From contig OY754471.1 in NCBI GenBank assembly GCA_963575645.1, positions 30,140,401 to 30,204,400 of the forward strand: 64,000 nt of DNA, given 5' to 3'. Made by a program: the position numbers and the translations under genes. Under the pieces are notes generated by a model. It saw only the letters and a program-made list of their open reading frames with translations, did not search any database and had not been told where the DNA came from. This stretch comes from Xanthostigma xanthostigma. Lineage: Eukaryota > Arthropoda > Insecta > Raphidioptera > Raphidiidae. Within the stretch, counting starts at the first letter, position 1. Every line of letters starts with the position of its first letter. Positions 39,241 to 53,278 of this stretch are shown here, one piece after another.

Positions 39241-41999
39241 TATTAAGACTCATTTGCACCTAATTGTCGTAAAGCATGTAAAAACTGCTTTCCTGCGTTT
39301 AAATAATGGTTAATATGCAGTTTGCATTTTCTTATGAGAGAATGATCCAAACCTGAATGTTATAGTGTAAATAGACTTACCTTCATGAAATAAAGCAATT
39401 TTGCCGATAAGGACTCATTTGCCCCTAATTGTCATAAAGCATGTAAAAACTGCTTGTATGCTTTAAAATAATGGTTAATATGCAGTTTGCATTTTCTTAT
39501 GAGAGAATGATCCAAACCTGAATGTTATAGTGAAAATAGACTTACCTTTGTAAAATAACGCAATTTTGCCTATAAGAACTTATTTGCACGCAATTGTCGT
39601 AAAGCATGTAAAAACTGCTTGTCTGCGTTAAAAAAATGGTTTATATGCAGTTTGCATTTTCTTATGAGAGAATGATCCAAACCTGAATGTTATAGTGAAA
39701 GTAGACTTACCTTTGTGAAATAAAACAATTTTGCCTTTAAGGACTTATTTCCACCTAATTGTCGTAAAACATGTGAAAACTGCTTGTCTGCGTGAAAATG
39801 ATAGTAAATATGCAGTTTGCATTTTCTTATGAGAGAATGATCCAAACCTGAATGTTATAGTGTAAATAGACTTACCTTTGTAAAATAAAGCAATTTTGCT
39901 TATAAGGACTCATTTGCACGCAATTGTCGTGAAGCATGTAAAAACTGCTTGTCTGCGTTAAAATAATGGTTAATATCCAGTTTGCATTTTCTTATGAGAG
40001 AAAGATCCAAACCTGAATGTTATAGTGTAAATAGACTTACCTTTGTAAAATAAAGCTATTTTGCTTATAAGGACTCATTTGCAGGCAATTGTCGTGAAGC
40101 ATGTAAAAACTGCTTGCCTGCGTTAAAATAATGGTTAATATCCAGTTTGCATTTTCTTATGAGAGAAAGATCCAAACCTGAATGTTATAGTGTAAATAGA
40201 ATTACCTTCAAGAAATAAAGCAATTTTGCCGATAAGGACTCATTTTCCCCTAATTGTCATAAAGCATGTAAAAACTGCTTGTATGCTTTAAAATAATAAT
40301 TAATATGCAGTTTGCTTTTTCTTATGAGAGAATGATCCAAACCTGAATGTATAGTGTAAATAGACTTACCTTTGTAAAATGAAGCAATTTTGCCTATAAG
40401 CACTCATTTGCACGCAATTGTCGTGAAGCATGTAAAAATTGCTTGTCTGCGTTAAAATAATGGTTAATATGCAGTTTGCATTTTCTTATGAGAGAATGAT
40501 CCAAACCTTAATGTTATAGTGTAAATAGACTTACCTTTGTAATATAAAGCAATTTTGCCTATAAGGACTCATTTGCACGCAATTGTCGTGAAGCATGTAA
40601 GAACTGCTTGTCTGCGTGAAAATGATAGTAAATATGCAGTTTGCATTTTCTTATGAGAGAATGATCCAAACCTGAATGTTTTAGTGTAAATAGACTTACC
40701 CTCATGAAATAAAGCAATTTTGCCTATAAAGACTCATTTGCACCTAATTGTCATAAAGCATGTAAAAACTGCTTGTATGCGTTAAAATGATAGTAAATAT
40801 GCAGTTTGCATTTTCTTATGAGAAAATGATCCAAACCTGAATGTTATAGTGTAAATAGACTTACCCTCATGAAATAAAGCAATTTTGCCTATAAGGACTC
40901 ATTTGCACCTAATTGTCATAAAGCATGTAAAAACTGCTTGTCTGCGTTAAAATAATGGGTAATATGCAGTTTGCATTTTCAAATGAGAGAATGATCCAAA
41001 CCTGAATGTTATAGTGTAAATAGACTTACCTTTGTAAAACAAAGCAATTTTGCCTATAAGGACTCATTTGCACGCAATTGTCGTAAAGCATGTAAAAACT
41101 GCTTGTCTGCGTTAAAATAATGGTTAATATGCAGTTTGCATTTTCTTATGAGAGAATGATCCAAACCTGAATGTTTTAGTGTAAATAGACTTACCCTTAT
41201 GAAATAAAGCAATTTTGCCTATAAAGACTCATTTGCCCCTAATTGTCGTAAAGCATGTAAAAACTGCTTGTCTGCGTTTAAATAATGGTTAATATGCAGT
41301 ATACATTTTCTAATGAGAGAAAGATCCAAACCTGAATGTTATAGTGTAAATAGACTTACCCTCATGAAATAAAGCAATTTTGCCTATAAAGACTCATTTG
41401 CACCTAATTGTCGTAAAGCATAAAAAAACTGCTTGTCTGCGTTTAAATAATGGTTAATATGCAGTTTGCATTTTCTTATGAGAGAATGATCCAAACCTGA
41501 ATGTTATAGTGTAAATAGACTTACCTTTGTAAAATAAAGCAATTTTGCCTATAAGGACTCATTTGCACGCAATTGTCGTGAAGCATGTAAAAACTGCTTG
41601 TCTGCGTGAAAATGATAGTAAATATGCAGTTTGCATTTTCTTATGAGAGAATGATCCAAACCTGAATGTTATAGTGTAAATAGACTAAACCTCATGAAAT
41701 AAAGCAATTTTGCCTATAAGGACTCATTTGCACCTAATTGTCATAAAGCATGTAAAAACTGCTTGTATGCGTTAAAATAATGGTTAATATGCAGTTTGCA
41801 TTTTCTTATGAGAGAATGATCCAAACCTTAATGTTATAGTGTAAATACACTAACCTTTGTAAAACAAAGCAATTTTGCCTATAAGGACTCATTTGCACGC
41901 AATTGTCGTAAAGCATGTAAAAACTGCTTGTATGCGTTAAAATAATGGTTAATATGCAGTTTGCATTTTCTTATGAGAGAATGATCCAAACCTGAATGT

Positions 42000-44030
42000 T
42001 ATAGTGTAAATAGACTAACCCTCATGAAATAAAGCAATTTTGCCTATAAGGACTCATTTGCACCTAATTGTCATAAAGCATGTAAAAACTGCTTGTATGC
42101 GTTAAAATAATGGTTAATATGCAGTTTGCATTTTCTTATGAGAGAATGATCCAAACCTGAATGTTATAGTGTAAATAGACTTACTATCATGAAATAAAGC
42201 AATTTTGCCGATAAGGACTCATTTTCCCCTAATTGCCATAAAGCATGTAAAAACTGCTTGTATGCTTTAAAATAATGGTTAATATGCAGTTTGCTTTTTC
42301 TTATGAGAGAATGATCCAAACCTGAATGTATAGTGTAAATAGACTTACCTTTGTAAAATGAAGCAATTTTGACTATAAGCACTCATTTGCACGCAATTGT
42401 CGTGAAGCATGTAAAAACAGCTTGTCTGCGTTAAAATAATGGTTAATATGCAATTTGCATTTTCTTATGAGAGAATGATCCAAACCTGAATGTTATAGTG
42501 TAAATAGACTTACCCTCATGAAATAAAGCAATTTTGCCTATAAGGACTCATTTGCACCTAATTGTCATAAAGCATGTAAAAACTGCTTGTATGCGTTAAA
42601 ATAATGGTTAATATGCAGTATGCATTTTCTTATGAGAGAATGATCCAAACCTGAATGTTATAGTGTAAATAGACTTATCTATGTAAAATAAAACAATTTT
42701 GCCTATAAGGACTCATTTGCACGCAATTGTCGTAAAGCATGTAAGAACTGCTTGTCTGCGTGAAAATGATAGTAAATATGCAGTTTGCATTTTCTTATGA
42801 GAGAATGATCCAAACCTGAATGTTATAGTGTAAATAGACTTACCCTCATGAAATAAAGCAATTTTGCCTATAAAGACTCATTTGCCCCTAATTGTCGTAA
42901 AGCATGTATAAACTGCTTGTCTGCGTTTAAATAATGGTTAATATGCAGATTGCATTTTCTTATGAGAGAATGACCCAAACCTGAATGTTATAGTGTAAAT
43001 AGAGTAACCTATGTAAAATAAAGCAATTTTCCCTATAAGGACTCATTTGCACGCAATTGTCGTGAAGCATGTAAAAACTGCTTGTCTGCGTTAAAATAAT
43101 GGTTAATATGCAGATTGCATTTTCTTATGAGAGAATGATCCAAACCTGAATGTTATAGTGTAAATAGACTAACCTTCATGAAATAAAGCAATTTTGCCTA
43201 TAAGGACCCATTTGCCCCTAATTGTCATAAAGCATGTAAAAACTGCTTGTATGCGTTAAAATAATGGTTAATATGCAGTTTGCATTTTCTTATAAGAGAA
43301 TGATCCAAACCTGAATGTTATAGTGTAAATAGACTTACCCTCTTGAAATAAAGCAATTTTGCCCATAAGGACTCATTTGCACCTAATTGTCATAAAGCAT
43401 GTAAAAACTGCTTGTATGCGTTAAAAAAATGCTTAATATGCAGTTTGCATTTTTTTATGAGAGAATGATCCAAACCTGAATGTTATAGTGTAAACAGACT
43501 TACCCTCATGAAATAAAGCAATTTTGCCTATTAGGACTCATTTGCACCTAATTGTCATAAAACTTGTAAAAACTGCTTGTATGCGTTAAAATAATAGTTA
43601 ATATGCAGTTTGCATTTTCTTATGAGAGAATGATCTAAATCTGAATGTTATAGTGTAAATAGACTTACCTTCATGAAATAAAGCAATTTTGCATATAAGG
43701 ACTCATTTGACCTAATTGTCATAAAGCTTGTAAAAACTGCTTGTATGCGTTAAAATGATAGTAAATATGCAGGTTGCATTTTCTTACGAGTGAATGATCC
43801 AAACCTGAATGTTATAGTGTAAATAGACTAACCTATGTAAAATAAAGCAATTTTGCCTATAAGGACTCATTTGCACGCAATTGTCGTGAAGCATGTAAAA
43901 ACTGCTTGTCTGCGTTAAAATAATGGTTAATATGCAGTTTGCATTTTCTTATGAGAGAATGATCCAAACCTGAATGTTATAGTGAAAGTAGACTTACCTT
44001 TGTGAAATAAAACAATTTTGCCTTTAAGGA
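42000..44030 (+). repeat. ~2.0-kb segment duplicated 4947 bp downstream (first copy)
   Basis: About 42000-44030 matches about 46947-48977 at an offset of 4947, close to 30 monomers. Shared markers are aaaaacagcttg (42415/47362), the tgcagattgcat pair, ctcttgaaataaag, aaaaaaatgcttaat, aaaacttgtaaaa, aaatctgaatg and tgcaggttgcattttcttacg. The same block also appears at about 20.3-21.9 kb in copy B. A few substitutions separate the copies. Confidence 0.85.
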
Positions 44031-44399
44031 CTTACTTGCACCTAATTGTCGTAAACCATGTAAAAACTGCTTGTCTGCGTGAAAATGATAGTCAATATTC
44101 AGTTTGCATTTTCTTATGAGAGAATGATCTAAACCTGAATGTTATAGTGTAAATAGACTAAACCTCATGAAATAAAGCAATTTTGCCTATAAGGACTCAT
44201 TTGCACCTAATTGTCATAAAGCATGTAAAAACTGCTTGTATGCGTTAAAATAATAGTTAATATGCAGTTTGCATTTTCTTGTTAGAGAATGATCCAAACC
44301 TGAATGTTATAGCGTAAGTAGACTTACCCTCATGAAATAAAGCAATTTTGCCTATAAGGACTCATTTGCACATAATTGTCATAAAGCATGTAAAAACTG

Positions 44400-45500
44400 C
44401 TTGTCGGCGTTAAAATAATGGTTAATATGCAGTTTGCATTTTCTTATGAGAGAATGATCCAAACCTGAATGTTATAGTGAAAATAGACTTACCTTTGTAA
44501 AATAACGCAATTTTGCCTATAAGGACTCATTTGCACGCAATTGTCGTAAAGCATGTAAAAACTGATTGTCTGCGTTAAAATAATGGTTAATATGCAGTTT
44601 GCATTTTCTTATGAGAGAAAGATCCAAACCTGAATGTTATAGTGAAAGTAGACTTACCTTTGTAAAATAAAACAATTTTGCCTTTAAGGACTTATTTCCA
44701 CCTAATTGTCGTAAAACATGTAAAAACTGCTTGTCTGCGTTAAAATAATGGTTAATATGCCGTTTGCATTTTCTTATGAGAGAATGATCCAAACCTGAAT
44801 TGTATAGTGTAAATAGACTGACCCTTATGAAATAAAGCAATTTTGCCTATAAAGACTCATTTGCACCTAATTGTCGTAAAGCATGAAAAAACTGCTTGTC
44901 TGCGTTTAAATAATGGTTAATATGCAGTTTGCATTTTCTTATGAGAGAATGATCCAAACCTGAATGTTATAGTGTAAATAGACTAACCCTCATGAAATAA
45001 AGCAATTTTGCCTATAAGGACTCATTTGCACCTAATTGTCATAAAGCATGTAAAAACTGCTTGTATGCGTTAAAATAATGGTTAATATGCAGTTTGCATT
45101 TTCTTATGAGAGAATGATCCAAACTCGAATGTTATAGTGTAAATAGACTAACCCTCATGAAATAAAGCAATTTTGCCGATAAGGACTCATTTTCCCCTAA
45201 TTGTCATAAAGCATGTAAAAACTGCTTGTATGCTTTAAAATAATGGTTAATATGCAGTTTGCTTTTTCTTATGAGAGAATGATCCAAACCTGAATGTATA
45301 GTGTAAATAGACTTACCTTTGTAAAATGAAGCAATTTTGCCTATAAGCACTCATTTGCACGCAATTGTCGTGAAGCATGTAAAAACTGCTTGTCTGCGTT
45401 AAAATAATGGTTAATATGCAGTTTGCATTTTCTTATGAGAGAATGATCCAAACCTGAATGTTATAGTGTAAATAGACTTACCCTCATGAAATAAAGCAAT
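44400..45500 (+). repeat. ~1.1-kb segment duplicated 7752 bp downstream (first copy)
   Basis: Markers actgattgtctgcg (about 44561 and 52313) and aaactcgaatg (45121 and 52873) give an offset of 7752, near 47 monomers. The intervening gaaagtagac/gccgtttgcatt monomers also match. The run includes the distinctive cattttcccctaattg and gctttttcttatg monomers. Confidence 0.83.
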
Positions 45501-46946
45501 TTTGCCTATAAGGACTCATTTGCACCTAATTGTTATAAAGCATGTAAAAACTGCTTGTATGCGTTAAAATAATGGTTAATATGCAGTTTGCATTTTCTTA
45601 TGAGAGAATGACCCAAACCTGAATGTTATAGTGTAAATAGACTAACCTATGTAAAATAAAGCAATTTTGCCTATAAGGACTCATTTGCACGCAATTGTCG
45701 TGAAGCATGTAAAAACTGCTTGTCTGCGTTAAAATAATGGTTAATATGCAGTTTGCATTTTCTTATGAGAGAATGATCCAAACCTGAATGTTATAGTGAA
45801 AGTAGACTTACCTTTGTGAAATAAAACAATTTTGCCTTTAAGGACTTATTTGCACCTAATTGTCGTAAAACATGTGAAAACTGCTTGTCTGCGTGAAAAT
45901 GATAGTAAATATGCAATTTGCATTTTCTTATGAGAGAATGATCCAAACTTGAATGTTATAGTGTAAATAGACTTACCTTTGTAAAATAAAGCAATTTTGC
46001 TTATAAGGACTCATTTGCACGCAATTGTCGTGAAGCATGTAAAAACTGCTTGTCTGTGTTAAAATAATGGTTAATATGCAGTTTGCATTTTCTTATGAGA
46101 GAATGATCCAAACCTGAATGGTATAGTGAAAGTAGACTTACCTTTGTGAAATAAAACAATTTTGCCTTTAAGGACTTATTTCCACCTAATTGTCGTAAAA
46201 CATGTGAAAACTGCTTGTCTGCGTGAAAATGATAGTAAATATGCAGTTTGCATTTTCTTATGAGAGAATGATCCAAACCTGAATGTTATAGTGTAAATAG
46301 ACTTACCTTTGTAAAATAAAGCAATTTTGCTTATAAGGACTCATTTGCACGCAATTGTCGTGAAGCATGTAAAAACTGCTTGTCTGCGTTAAAATAATGG
46401 TTAATATGCAGTTTGCATTTTCTTATGAGAGAATGATCCAAACCTTAATGTTATAGTGTAAATAGACTTACCTTTGTAAAACAAAGCAATTTTGCCTATA
46501 AGGACTCATTTGCACGCAATTGTCGTAAAGCATGTAAAAACTGCTTGTATGCGTTAAAATAATGGTTAATATGCAGTTTGCATTTTCTTATGAGAGAAAG
46601 ATCCAAACCTGAATGTTATAGTGAAAGTAGACTTACCTTTGTGAAATAAAACAATTTTGCCTTTAAGGACTTATTTCCACCTAATAGACGTAAAACATGT
46701 AAAAACTGCTTGTCTGCGTTAAAATGATGGTTAATATGCCGTTTGCATTTTCTTATGAGAGAATGATCCAAACCTGAATTGTATAGTGTAAATAGACTGA
46801 CCCTCATGAAATAAAGCAATTTTGCCTATAAAGACTCATTTGCACCTAATTGTCGTAAAGCATGAAAAAACTGCTTGTCTGCGTTTAAATAATGGTTAAT
46901 ATGCAGTTTGCATTTTCTTATGAGAGAATGATCCAAACCTGAATGT

Positions 46947-48980
46947 TATAGTGTAAATAGACTAACCCTCATGAAATAAAGCAATTTTGCCTATAAGGAC
47001 TCATTTGCACCTAATTGTCATAAAGCATGTAAAAACTGCTTGTATGCGTTAAAATAATGGTTAATATGCAGTTTGCATTTTCTTATGAGAGAATGATCCA
47101 AACCTGAATGTTATAGTGTAAATAGACTAACTATCATGAAATAAAGCAATTTTGCCGATAAGGATTCATTTTCCCCTAATTGTCATAAAGCATGTAAAAA
47201 CTGCTTGTATGCTTTAAAATAATGGTTAATATGCAGTTTGCTTTTTCTTATGAGAGAATGATCCAAACCTGAATGTATAGTGTAAATAGACTTACCTTTG
47301 TAAAATGAAGCAATTTTGCCTATAAGCACTCATTTGCACGCAATTGTCGTGAAGCATGTAAAAACAGCTTGTCTGCGTTAAAATAATGGTTAATATGCAG
47401 TTTGCATTTTCTTATGAGAGAATGATCCAAACCTGAATGTTATAGTGTAAATAGACTTACCCTCATAAAATAAAGCAATTTTGCCTATAAGGACTCATTT
47501 GCACCTAATTGTCATAAAGCATGTAAAAACTGCTTGTATGCGTTAAAATAATGGTTAATATGCAGTATGCATTTTCTTATGAGAGAATGATCCAAACCTG
47601 AATGTTATAGTGTAAATAGACTTATCTATGTAAAATAAAACAATTTTGCCTATAAGGACTCATTTGCACGCAATTGTCGTGAAGCATGTAAGAACTGCTT
47701 GTCTGCGTGAAAATGATAGTAAATATGCAGTTTGCATTTTCTTATGAGAGAATGATCCAAACCTGAATGTTATAGTGTAAATAGACTTACCCTCATGAAA
47801 TAAAGCAATTTTGCCTATAAAGACTCATTTGCCCCTAATTGTCGTAAAGCATGTATAAACTGCTTGTCTGCGTTTAAATAATGGTTAATATGCAGATTGC
47901 ATTTTCTTATGAGAGAATGACCCAAACCTGAATGTTATAGTGTAAATAGATTTACCTATGTAAAATAAAGCAATTTTGCCTATAAGGACTCATTTGCACG
48001 CAATTGTCGTGAAGCATGTAAAAACTGCTTGTCTGCGTTAAAATAATGGTTAATATGCAGATTGCATTTTCTTATGAGAGAATGATCCAAACCTGAATGT
48101 TATAGTGTAAATAGACTAACCTTCATGAAATAAAGCAATTTTGCCTATAAGGACCCATTTGCCCCTAATTGTCATAAAGCATGTAAAAACTGCTTGTATG
48201 CGTTAAAATAATGGTTAATATGCAGTTTGCATTTTCTTATGAGAGAATGATCCAAACCTGAATGTTATAGTGTAAATAGACTTACCCTCTTGAAATAAAG
48301 CAATTTTGCCCATAAGGACTCATTTGCACCTAATTGTCATAAAGCATGTAAAAACTGCTTGTATGCGTTAAAAAAATGCTTAATATGCAGTTTGCATTTT
48401 CTTATGAGAGAATGATCCAAACCTGAATGTTATAGTGTAAATAGACTTACCCTCATGAAATAAAGCAATTTTGCCTATTAGGACTCATTTGCACCTAATT
48501 GTCATAAAACTTGTAAAAACTGCTTGTATGCGTTAAAATAATAGTTAATATGCAGTTTGCATTTTCTTATGAGAGAATGATCTAAATCTGAATGTTATAG
48601 TGTAAATAGACTTACCTTCATGAAATAAAGCAATTTTGCATATAAGGACTCATTTGCCCTAATTGTCATAAAGCTTGTAAAACCTGCTTGTATGCGTTAA
48701 AATGATAGTAAATATGCAGGTTGCATTTTCTTACGAGAGAATGATCCAAACCTGAATGTTATAGTGTAAATAGACTTACCTATGTAAAATAAAGCAATTT
48801 TGCCTATAAGGACTCATTTGCACGCAATTGTCGTGAAGCATGTAAAAACTGCTTGTCTGTGTTAAAATAATGGTTAATATGCAGTTTGCATTTTCTTATG
48901 AGAGAATGATCCAAACCTGAATGTTATATAGAAAGTAGACTAACCTTTGTGAAATAAAACAATTTTGCCTTTAAGGACTT
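46947..48980 (+). repeat. ~2.0-kb segment, second copy within super-repeat C
   Basis: This is a repeat of 42000-44030. It is preceded by a monomer run (46.4-46.9 kb, with taatagacgtaaaac) that matches 19.9-20.3 kb and 63.0-63.4 kb (attgacgtaaaac), so the join is with sequence like that of copies B and D. It ends where tatatagaaagtagac and atttccacc replace agtgaaagtagac and acttgcacc. Confidence 0.83.
48430..48850 (+). repeat. ~0.4-kb segment with copy 2145 bp downstream
   Basis: The run gcctattaggactc, aaaacttgtaaaa, aaatctgaatg, gcatataagg and aaagcttgtaaaa at 48.43-48.85 kb recurs at 50.58-51.00 kb. The offset is 2145, which is 13 x 165 exactly. Confidence 0.83.
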
Positions 48981-50079
48981 ATTTCCACCTAATTGTCGTA
49001 AAACATGTGAAAACTGCTTGTCTGCGTGAAAATGATAGTAAATATGCAGTTTGCATTTTCTTATGAGAGAATGATCCAAACCTGAATGTTATAGTGTAAA
49101 TAGACTTACCTTTGTAAAATAAAGCAATTTTGCTTATAAGGACTCATTTGCACGCAATTGTCGTGAAGCATGTAAAAACTGCTTGTCTGCGTTAAAATAA
49201 TGGTTAATATGCAGTTTGCATTTTCTTATGAGAGAATGATCCAAACCTTAATGTTATAGTGTAAATAGACTTACCTTTGTAAAACAAAGCAATTTTGCCT
49301 ATAAGGACTCATTTGCACGCAATTGTCGTAAAGCATGTAAAAACTGCTTGTATGCGTTAAAATAATGGTTAATATGCAGTTTGCATTTTCTTATGAGAGA
49401 ATGACCCAAACCTGAATGTTATAGTGTAAATAGACTAACCTATGTAAAATAAAGCAATTTTGCCTATAAGGACTCATTTGCACGCAATTGTCGTGAAGCA
49501 TGTAAAAACTGCTTGTCTGCGTGAAAATGATAGTCAATATTCAGTTTGCATTTTCTTATGAGAGAATGATCTAAACCTGAATGTTATAGTGTAAATAGAC
49601 TTACCCTCATGAAATAAAGCAATTTTGCCTATAAGGACTCATTTGCACCTAATTGTCATAAAGCATGTAAAAACTGCTTGTATGCGTTAAAATAATAGTT
49701 AATATGCAGTTTGCATTTTCTTGTTAGAGAATGATCCAAACCTGAATGTTATAGCGTAAGTAGACTTACCCTCATGAAATAAAGCAATTTTGCCTATAAG
49801 GACTCATTTGCACATAATTGTCATAAAGCATGTAAAAACTGCTTGTATGCGTTAAAATAATGGTTAATATGCAGTTTGCATTTTCTTATGAGAGAATGAT
49901 CCAAATCTGAATGGTATAGTGTAAATAGACTTACCTATGTAAAATAAAGCAATTGTGCCTATAAGGACTCATTTGCACGCAATTGTCGTGAAGCATGTAA
50001 GAACTGCTTGTCTGCGTGAAAATGATAGTAAATATGCAGTTTGCATTTTCTTATGAGAGAATGATCCAAACCTGAATGT

Positions 50080-50575
50080 TATAGTGTAAATAGACTTACT
50101 TTTGTAAAAATAAAGCAATTTTGCTTATAAGGACTCATTTGCACGCAATTGTCGTGAAGCATGTAAAAACTGCTTGTCTGCGTGAAAATGATAGTAAATA
50201 TGCAGTTTGCATTTTCTTATGAGAGAATGATCCAAACCTGAATGTTATAGTTTAAATAGACTTACCCTCATGAAATAAAGCAATTTTGCCTATAAAGACT
50301 CATTTGCACCTAATTGTCGTAAAGCATGTAAAAACTGCTTTCCTGCGTTTAAATAATGGTTAATATGCAGTTTGCATTTTCTTATGAGAGAATGATCCAA
50401 ACCTGAATGTTATAGTGTAAATAGACTTACTTTTGTAAAATAAAGCAATTTTGCTTATAAGGACTCATTTGCACGCAATTGTCGTGAAGCATGTAAAAAC
50501 TGCTTGTCTGCGTGAAAATGATAGTAAATATGCAGTTTGCATTTTCTTATGAGAGAATGATCCAAACCTGAATGT
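50080..50575 (+). repeat. Local two-monomer duplication with acttacttttgtaaa variant
   Basis: The monomer marked tagacttacttttgtaaa occurs at about 50089 and 50420, and each is followed by gcttataagg and cgtgaaaatgatag monomers. The spacing is about 331 bp because the first copy carries one extra A (gtaaaaataaagc). That extra base is not in the related sequence near 22.55 or 26.18 kb. Confidence 0.8.
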
Positions 50576-51049
50576 TATAGTGTAAATAGACTTACCCTCA
50601 TGAAATAAAGCAATTTTGCCTATTAGGACTCATTTGCACCTAATTGTCATAAAACTTGTAAAAACTGCTTGTATGCGTTAAAATAATAGTTAATATGCAG
50701 TTTGCATTTTCTTATGAGAGAATGATCTAAATCTGAATGTTATAGTGTAAATAGACTTACCTTCATGAAATAAAGCAATTTTGCATATAAGGACTCATTT
50801 GCCCTAATTGTCATAAAGCTTGTAAAAACTGCTTGTATGCGTTAAAATGATAGTAAATATGCAGGTTGCATTTTCTTACGAGAGAATGATCCAAACCTGA
50901 ATGTTATAGTGTAAATAGACTTACCTATGTAAAATAAAGCAATTTTGCCTATAAGGACTCATTTGCACGCAATTGTCGTGAAGCATGTAAAAACTGCTTG
51001 TCTGCGTGAAAATGATAGTAAATATGCAGTTTGCATTTTCTTATGAGAG

Positions 51050-51635
51050 ATAGATCTAAACCTGAATGTTATAGTGTAAATAGACTTACCCTAATGAAAT
51101 AAAGCAATTTTGCCTATAAGGACTCATTTGCACCTAATTGTCATAAAGCTTTTAAAAACTGCTTGTATGCGTTAAAATAATAGTTAATATGCAGTTTGCA
51201 TTTTCTTATGAGAGAATGATCCAAACCTGAATGTTATAGTGTAAATAGACTTACCCTCATGAAATAAAGCAATTTTGCCCATAAGGACTCATTTGCACCT
51301 AATTGTCATAAAACATGTAAAAACTGCTTGTATGCGTTAAAATAATGGTTAATATGCAGTTTGCATTTTCTTATGAGAGAATGATCCAAACCTGAATGTT
51401 ATAGTGTAAATAGACTTACCTTTGTAAAATAAAGCAATTTTGCCTATAAGGACTCATTTGCACCTAATTGTCATAAAGCTTTTAAAAACTGCTTGTATGC
51501 GTTAAAATAATAGTTAATATGCAGTTTGCATTTTCTTATGAGAGAATGATCCAAACCTGAATGTTATAGTGTAAATAGACTTACCCTCATGAAATAAAGC
51601 AATTTTGCCCATAAGGACTCATTTGCACCTAATTG
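51050..51635 (+). repeat. 330-bp dimer duplication with aaagctttt variant (third set)
   Basis: aaagcttttaaaaactgc occurs near 51146 and 51476, as in the 23.1 and 26.7 kb sets. The surrounding monomers (agagatagatctaaacc, ccctaatgaaat, gcccataagg) are the same. This places 49.5-51.7 kb as a relative of the 22-23.6 kb part of copy B. Confidence 0.83.
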
Positions 51636-52149
51636 TCATAAAGCATGTAAAAACTGCTTGTATGCGTTAAAATAATGGTTAATATGCAGTTTGCATTTTC
51701 TTATGAGAGAATGATCCAAACCTGAATGTTATAGTGTAAATAGACTTACCTTTGTAAAATAAAGCAATTTTGCTTATAAGGACTCATTTGCACGCATTTG
51801 TCGTGAAGCATGTAAAAACTGCTTGTCTGCGTTAAAATAATGGTTAATATGCAGTTTGCAATTTCTTATGAGAGAATGATCCAAACCTGAATGTTAGAGT
51901 CAAAGTAGACTTACCTTTGTAAAATAAAGCAATTTTGCCTATAAGGACTCATTTGCCCCTAATTGTCATAAAGCATGTAAAAACTGCTTGTCTGCGTTAA
52001 AATAATGGTTAATATGCAGTTTGCATTTTCATATGAGAGAATGATCCAAACCTGAATGTTATAGTGTAAATAGACTTACCTTTGTAAAATAAAGCAATTT
52101 TGCCTATAAGGACTCATTTGCACGCAATTGTCGTGAAGCATGTAAAAAC

Positions 52150-53250
52150 TGCTTGTCTGCGTTAAAATAATGGTTAATATGCAGTTTGCATTTTCTTATG
52201 AGAGAATGATCCAAACCTGAATGTTATAGTGAAAATAGACTTACCTTTGTAAATTAACGCAATTTTGCCTATAAGGACTCATTTGCACGCAATAGTCGTA
52301 AAGCATGTAAAAACTGATTGTCTGCGTTAAAATAATGGTTAATATGCAGTTTGCATTTTCTTATGAGAGAAAGATCCAAACCTGAATGTTATAGTGAAAG
52401 TAGACTTACCTTTGTGAAATAAAACAATTTTGCCTTTAAGGACTTATTTCCACCTAATTGTCGTAAAACATGTAAAAACTGCTTGTCTGCGTTAAAATAA
52501 TGGTTAATATGCCGTTTGCATTTTCTTATGAGAGAATGATCCAAACCTGAATTGTATAGTGTAAATAGACTGACCCTTATGAAATAAAGCAATTTTGCCT
52601 ATAAAGACTCATTTGCACCTAATTGTCGTAAAGCATGAAAAAACTGCTTGTCTGCGTTTAAATAATGGTTAATATGCAGTTTGCATTTTCTTATGAGAGA
52701 ATGATCCAAACCTGAATGTTATAGTGTAAATAGACTAACCCTCATGAAATAAAGCATTTTTGCTTATAAGGACTCATTTGCACCTAATTGTCATAAAGCA
52801 TGTAAAAACTGCTTGTATGCGTTAAAATAATGGTTAATATGCAGTTTGCATTTTCTTATGAGAGAATGATCCAAACTCGAATGTTATAGTGTAAATAGAC
52901 TAACCCTCATGAAATAAAGCAATTTTGCCGATAAGGACTCATTTTCCCCTAATTGTCATAAAGCATGTAAAAACAGCTTGTATGCTTTAAAATAATGGTT
53001 AATATGCAGTTTGCTTTTTCTTATGAGAGAATGATCCAAACCTGAATGTATAGTGTAAATAGACTTACCTTTGTAAAATGAAGCAATTTTGCCTATAAGC
53101 ACTCATTTGCACGCAATTGTCGTGAAGCATGTAAAAACTGCTTGTCTGCGTTAAAATAATGGTTAATATGCAGTTTGCATTTTCTTATGAGAGAATGATC
53201 CAAACCTGAATGTTATAGTGTAAATAGACTTACCCTCATGAAATAAAGCA
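52150..53250 (+). repeat. ~1.1-kb segment, second copy (7752 bp from first)
   Basis: This is the second copy of 44400-45500. It carries actgattgtctgcg near 52313 and aaactcgaatg at 52873. Small differences include caatagtcgtaaag near 52292 and aaaaacagcttg near 52973, where the first copy reads caattgtcg and aaaaactgcttg. Confidence 0.83.
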
Positions 53251-53278
53251 ATTTTGCCCATAAGGACTCATTTGCACC

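Larger units (their letters stand above)
31672..53278 (+). repeat. Super-repeat copy C (~21.6 kb)
   Basis: It begins at the third cttgtttgtgttaaaat landmark and is bounded on the right by projecting the copy D offset of 21607. Matches to copy D: gttgtgaagcctg near 32997/54604, taacgcaattttg blocks near 36100/57700, gtctgggtgaaaat near 37311/58918, ttgcaggcaattg at 40079/61191, and aaaaacagcttg near 42413/63854. Offsets move between about 21112 and 21607 in steps close to whole monomers. It is about 131 monomers long, longer than copy B because of extra duplications at 37.9-39.2 and 42-53 kb. Confidence 0.8.
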
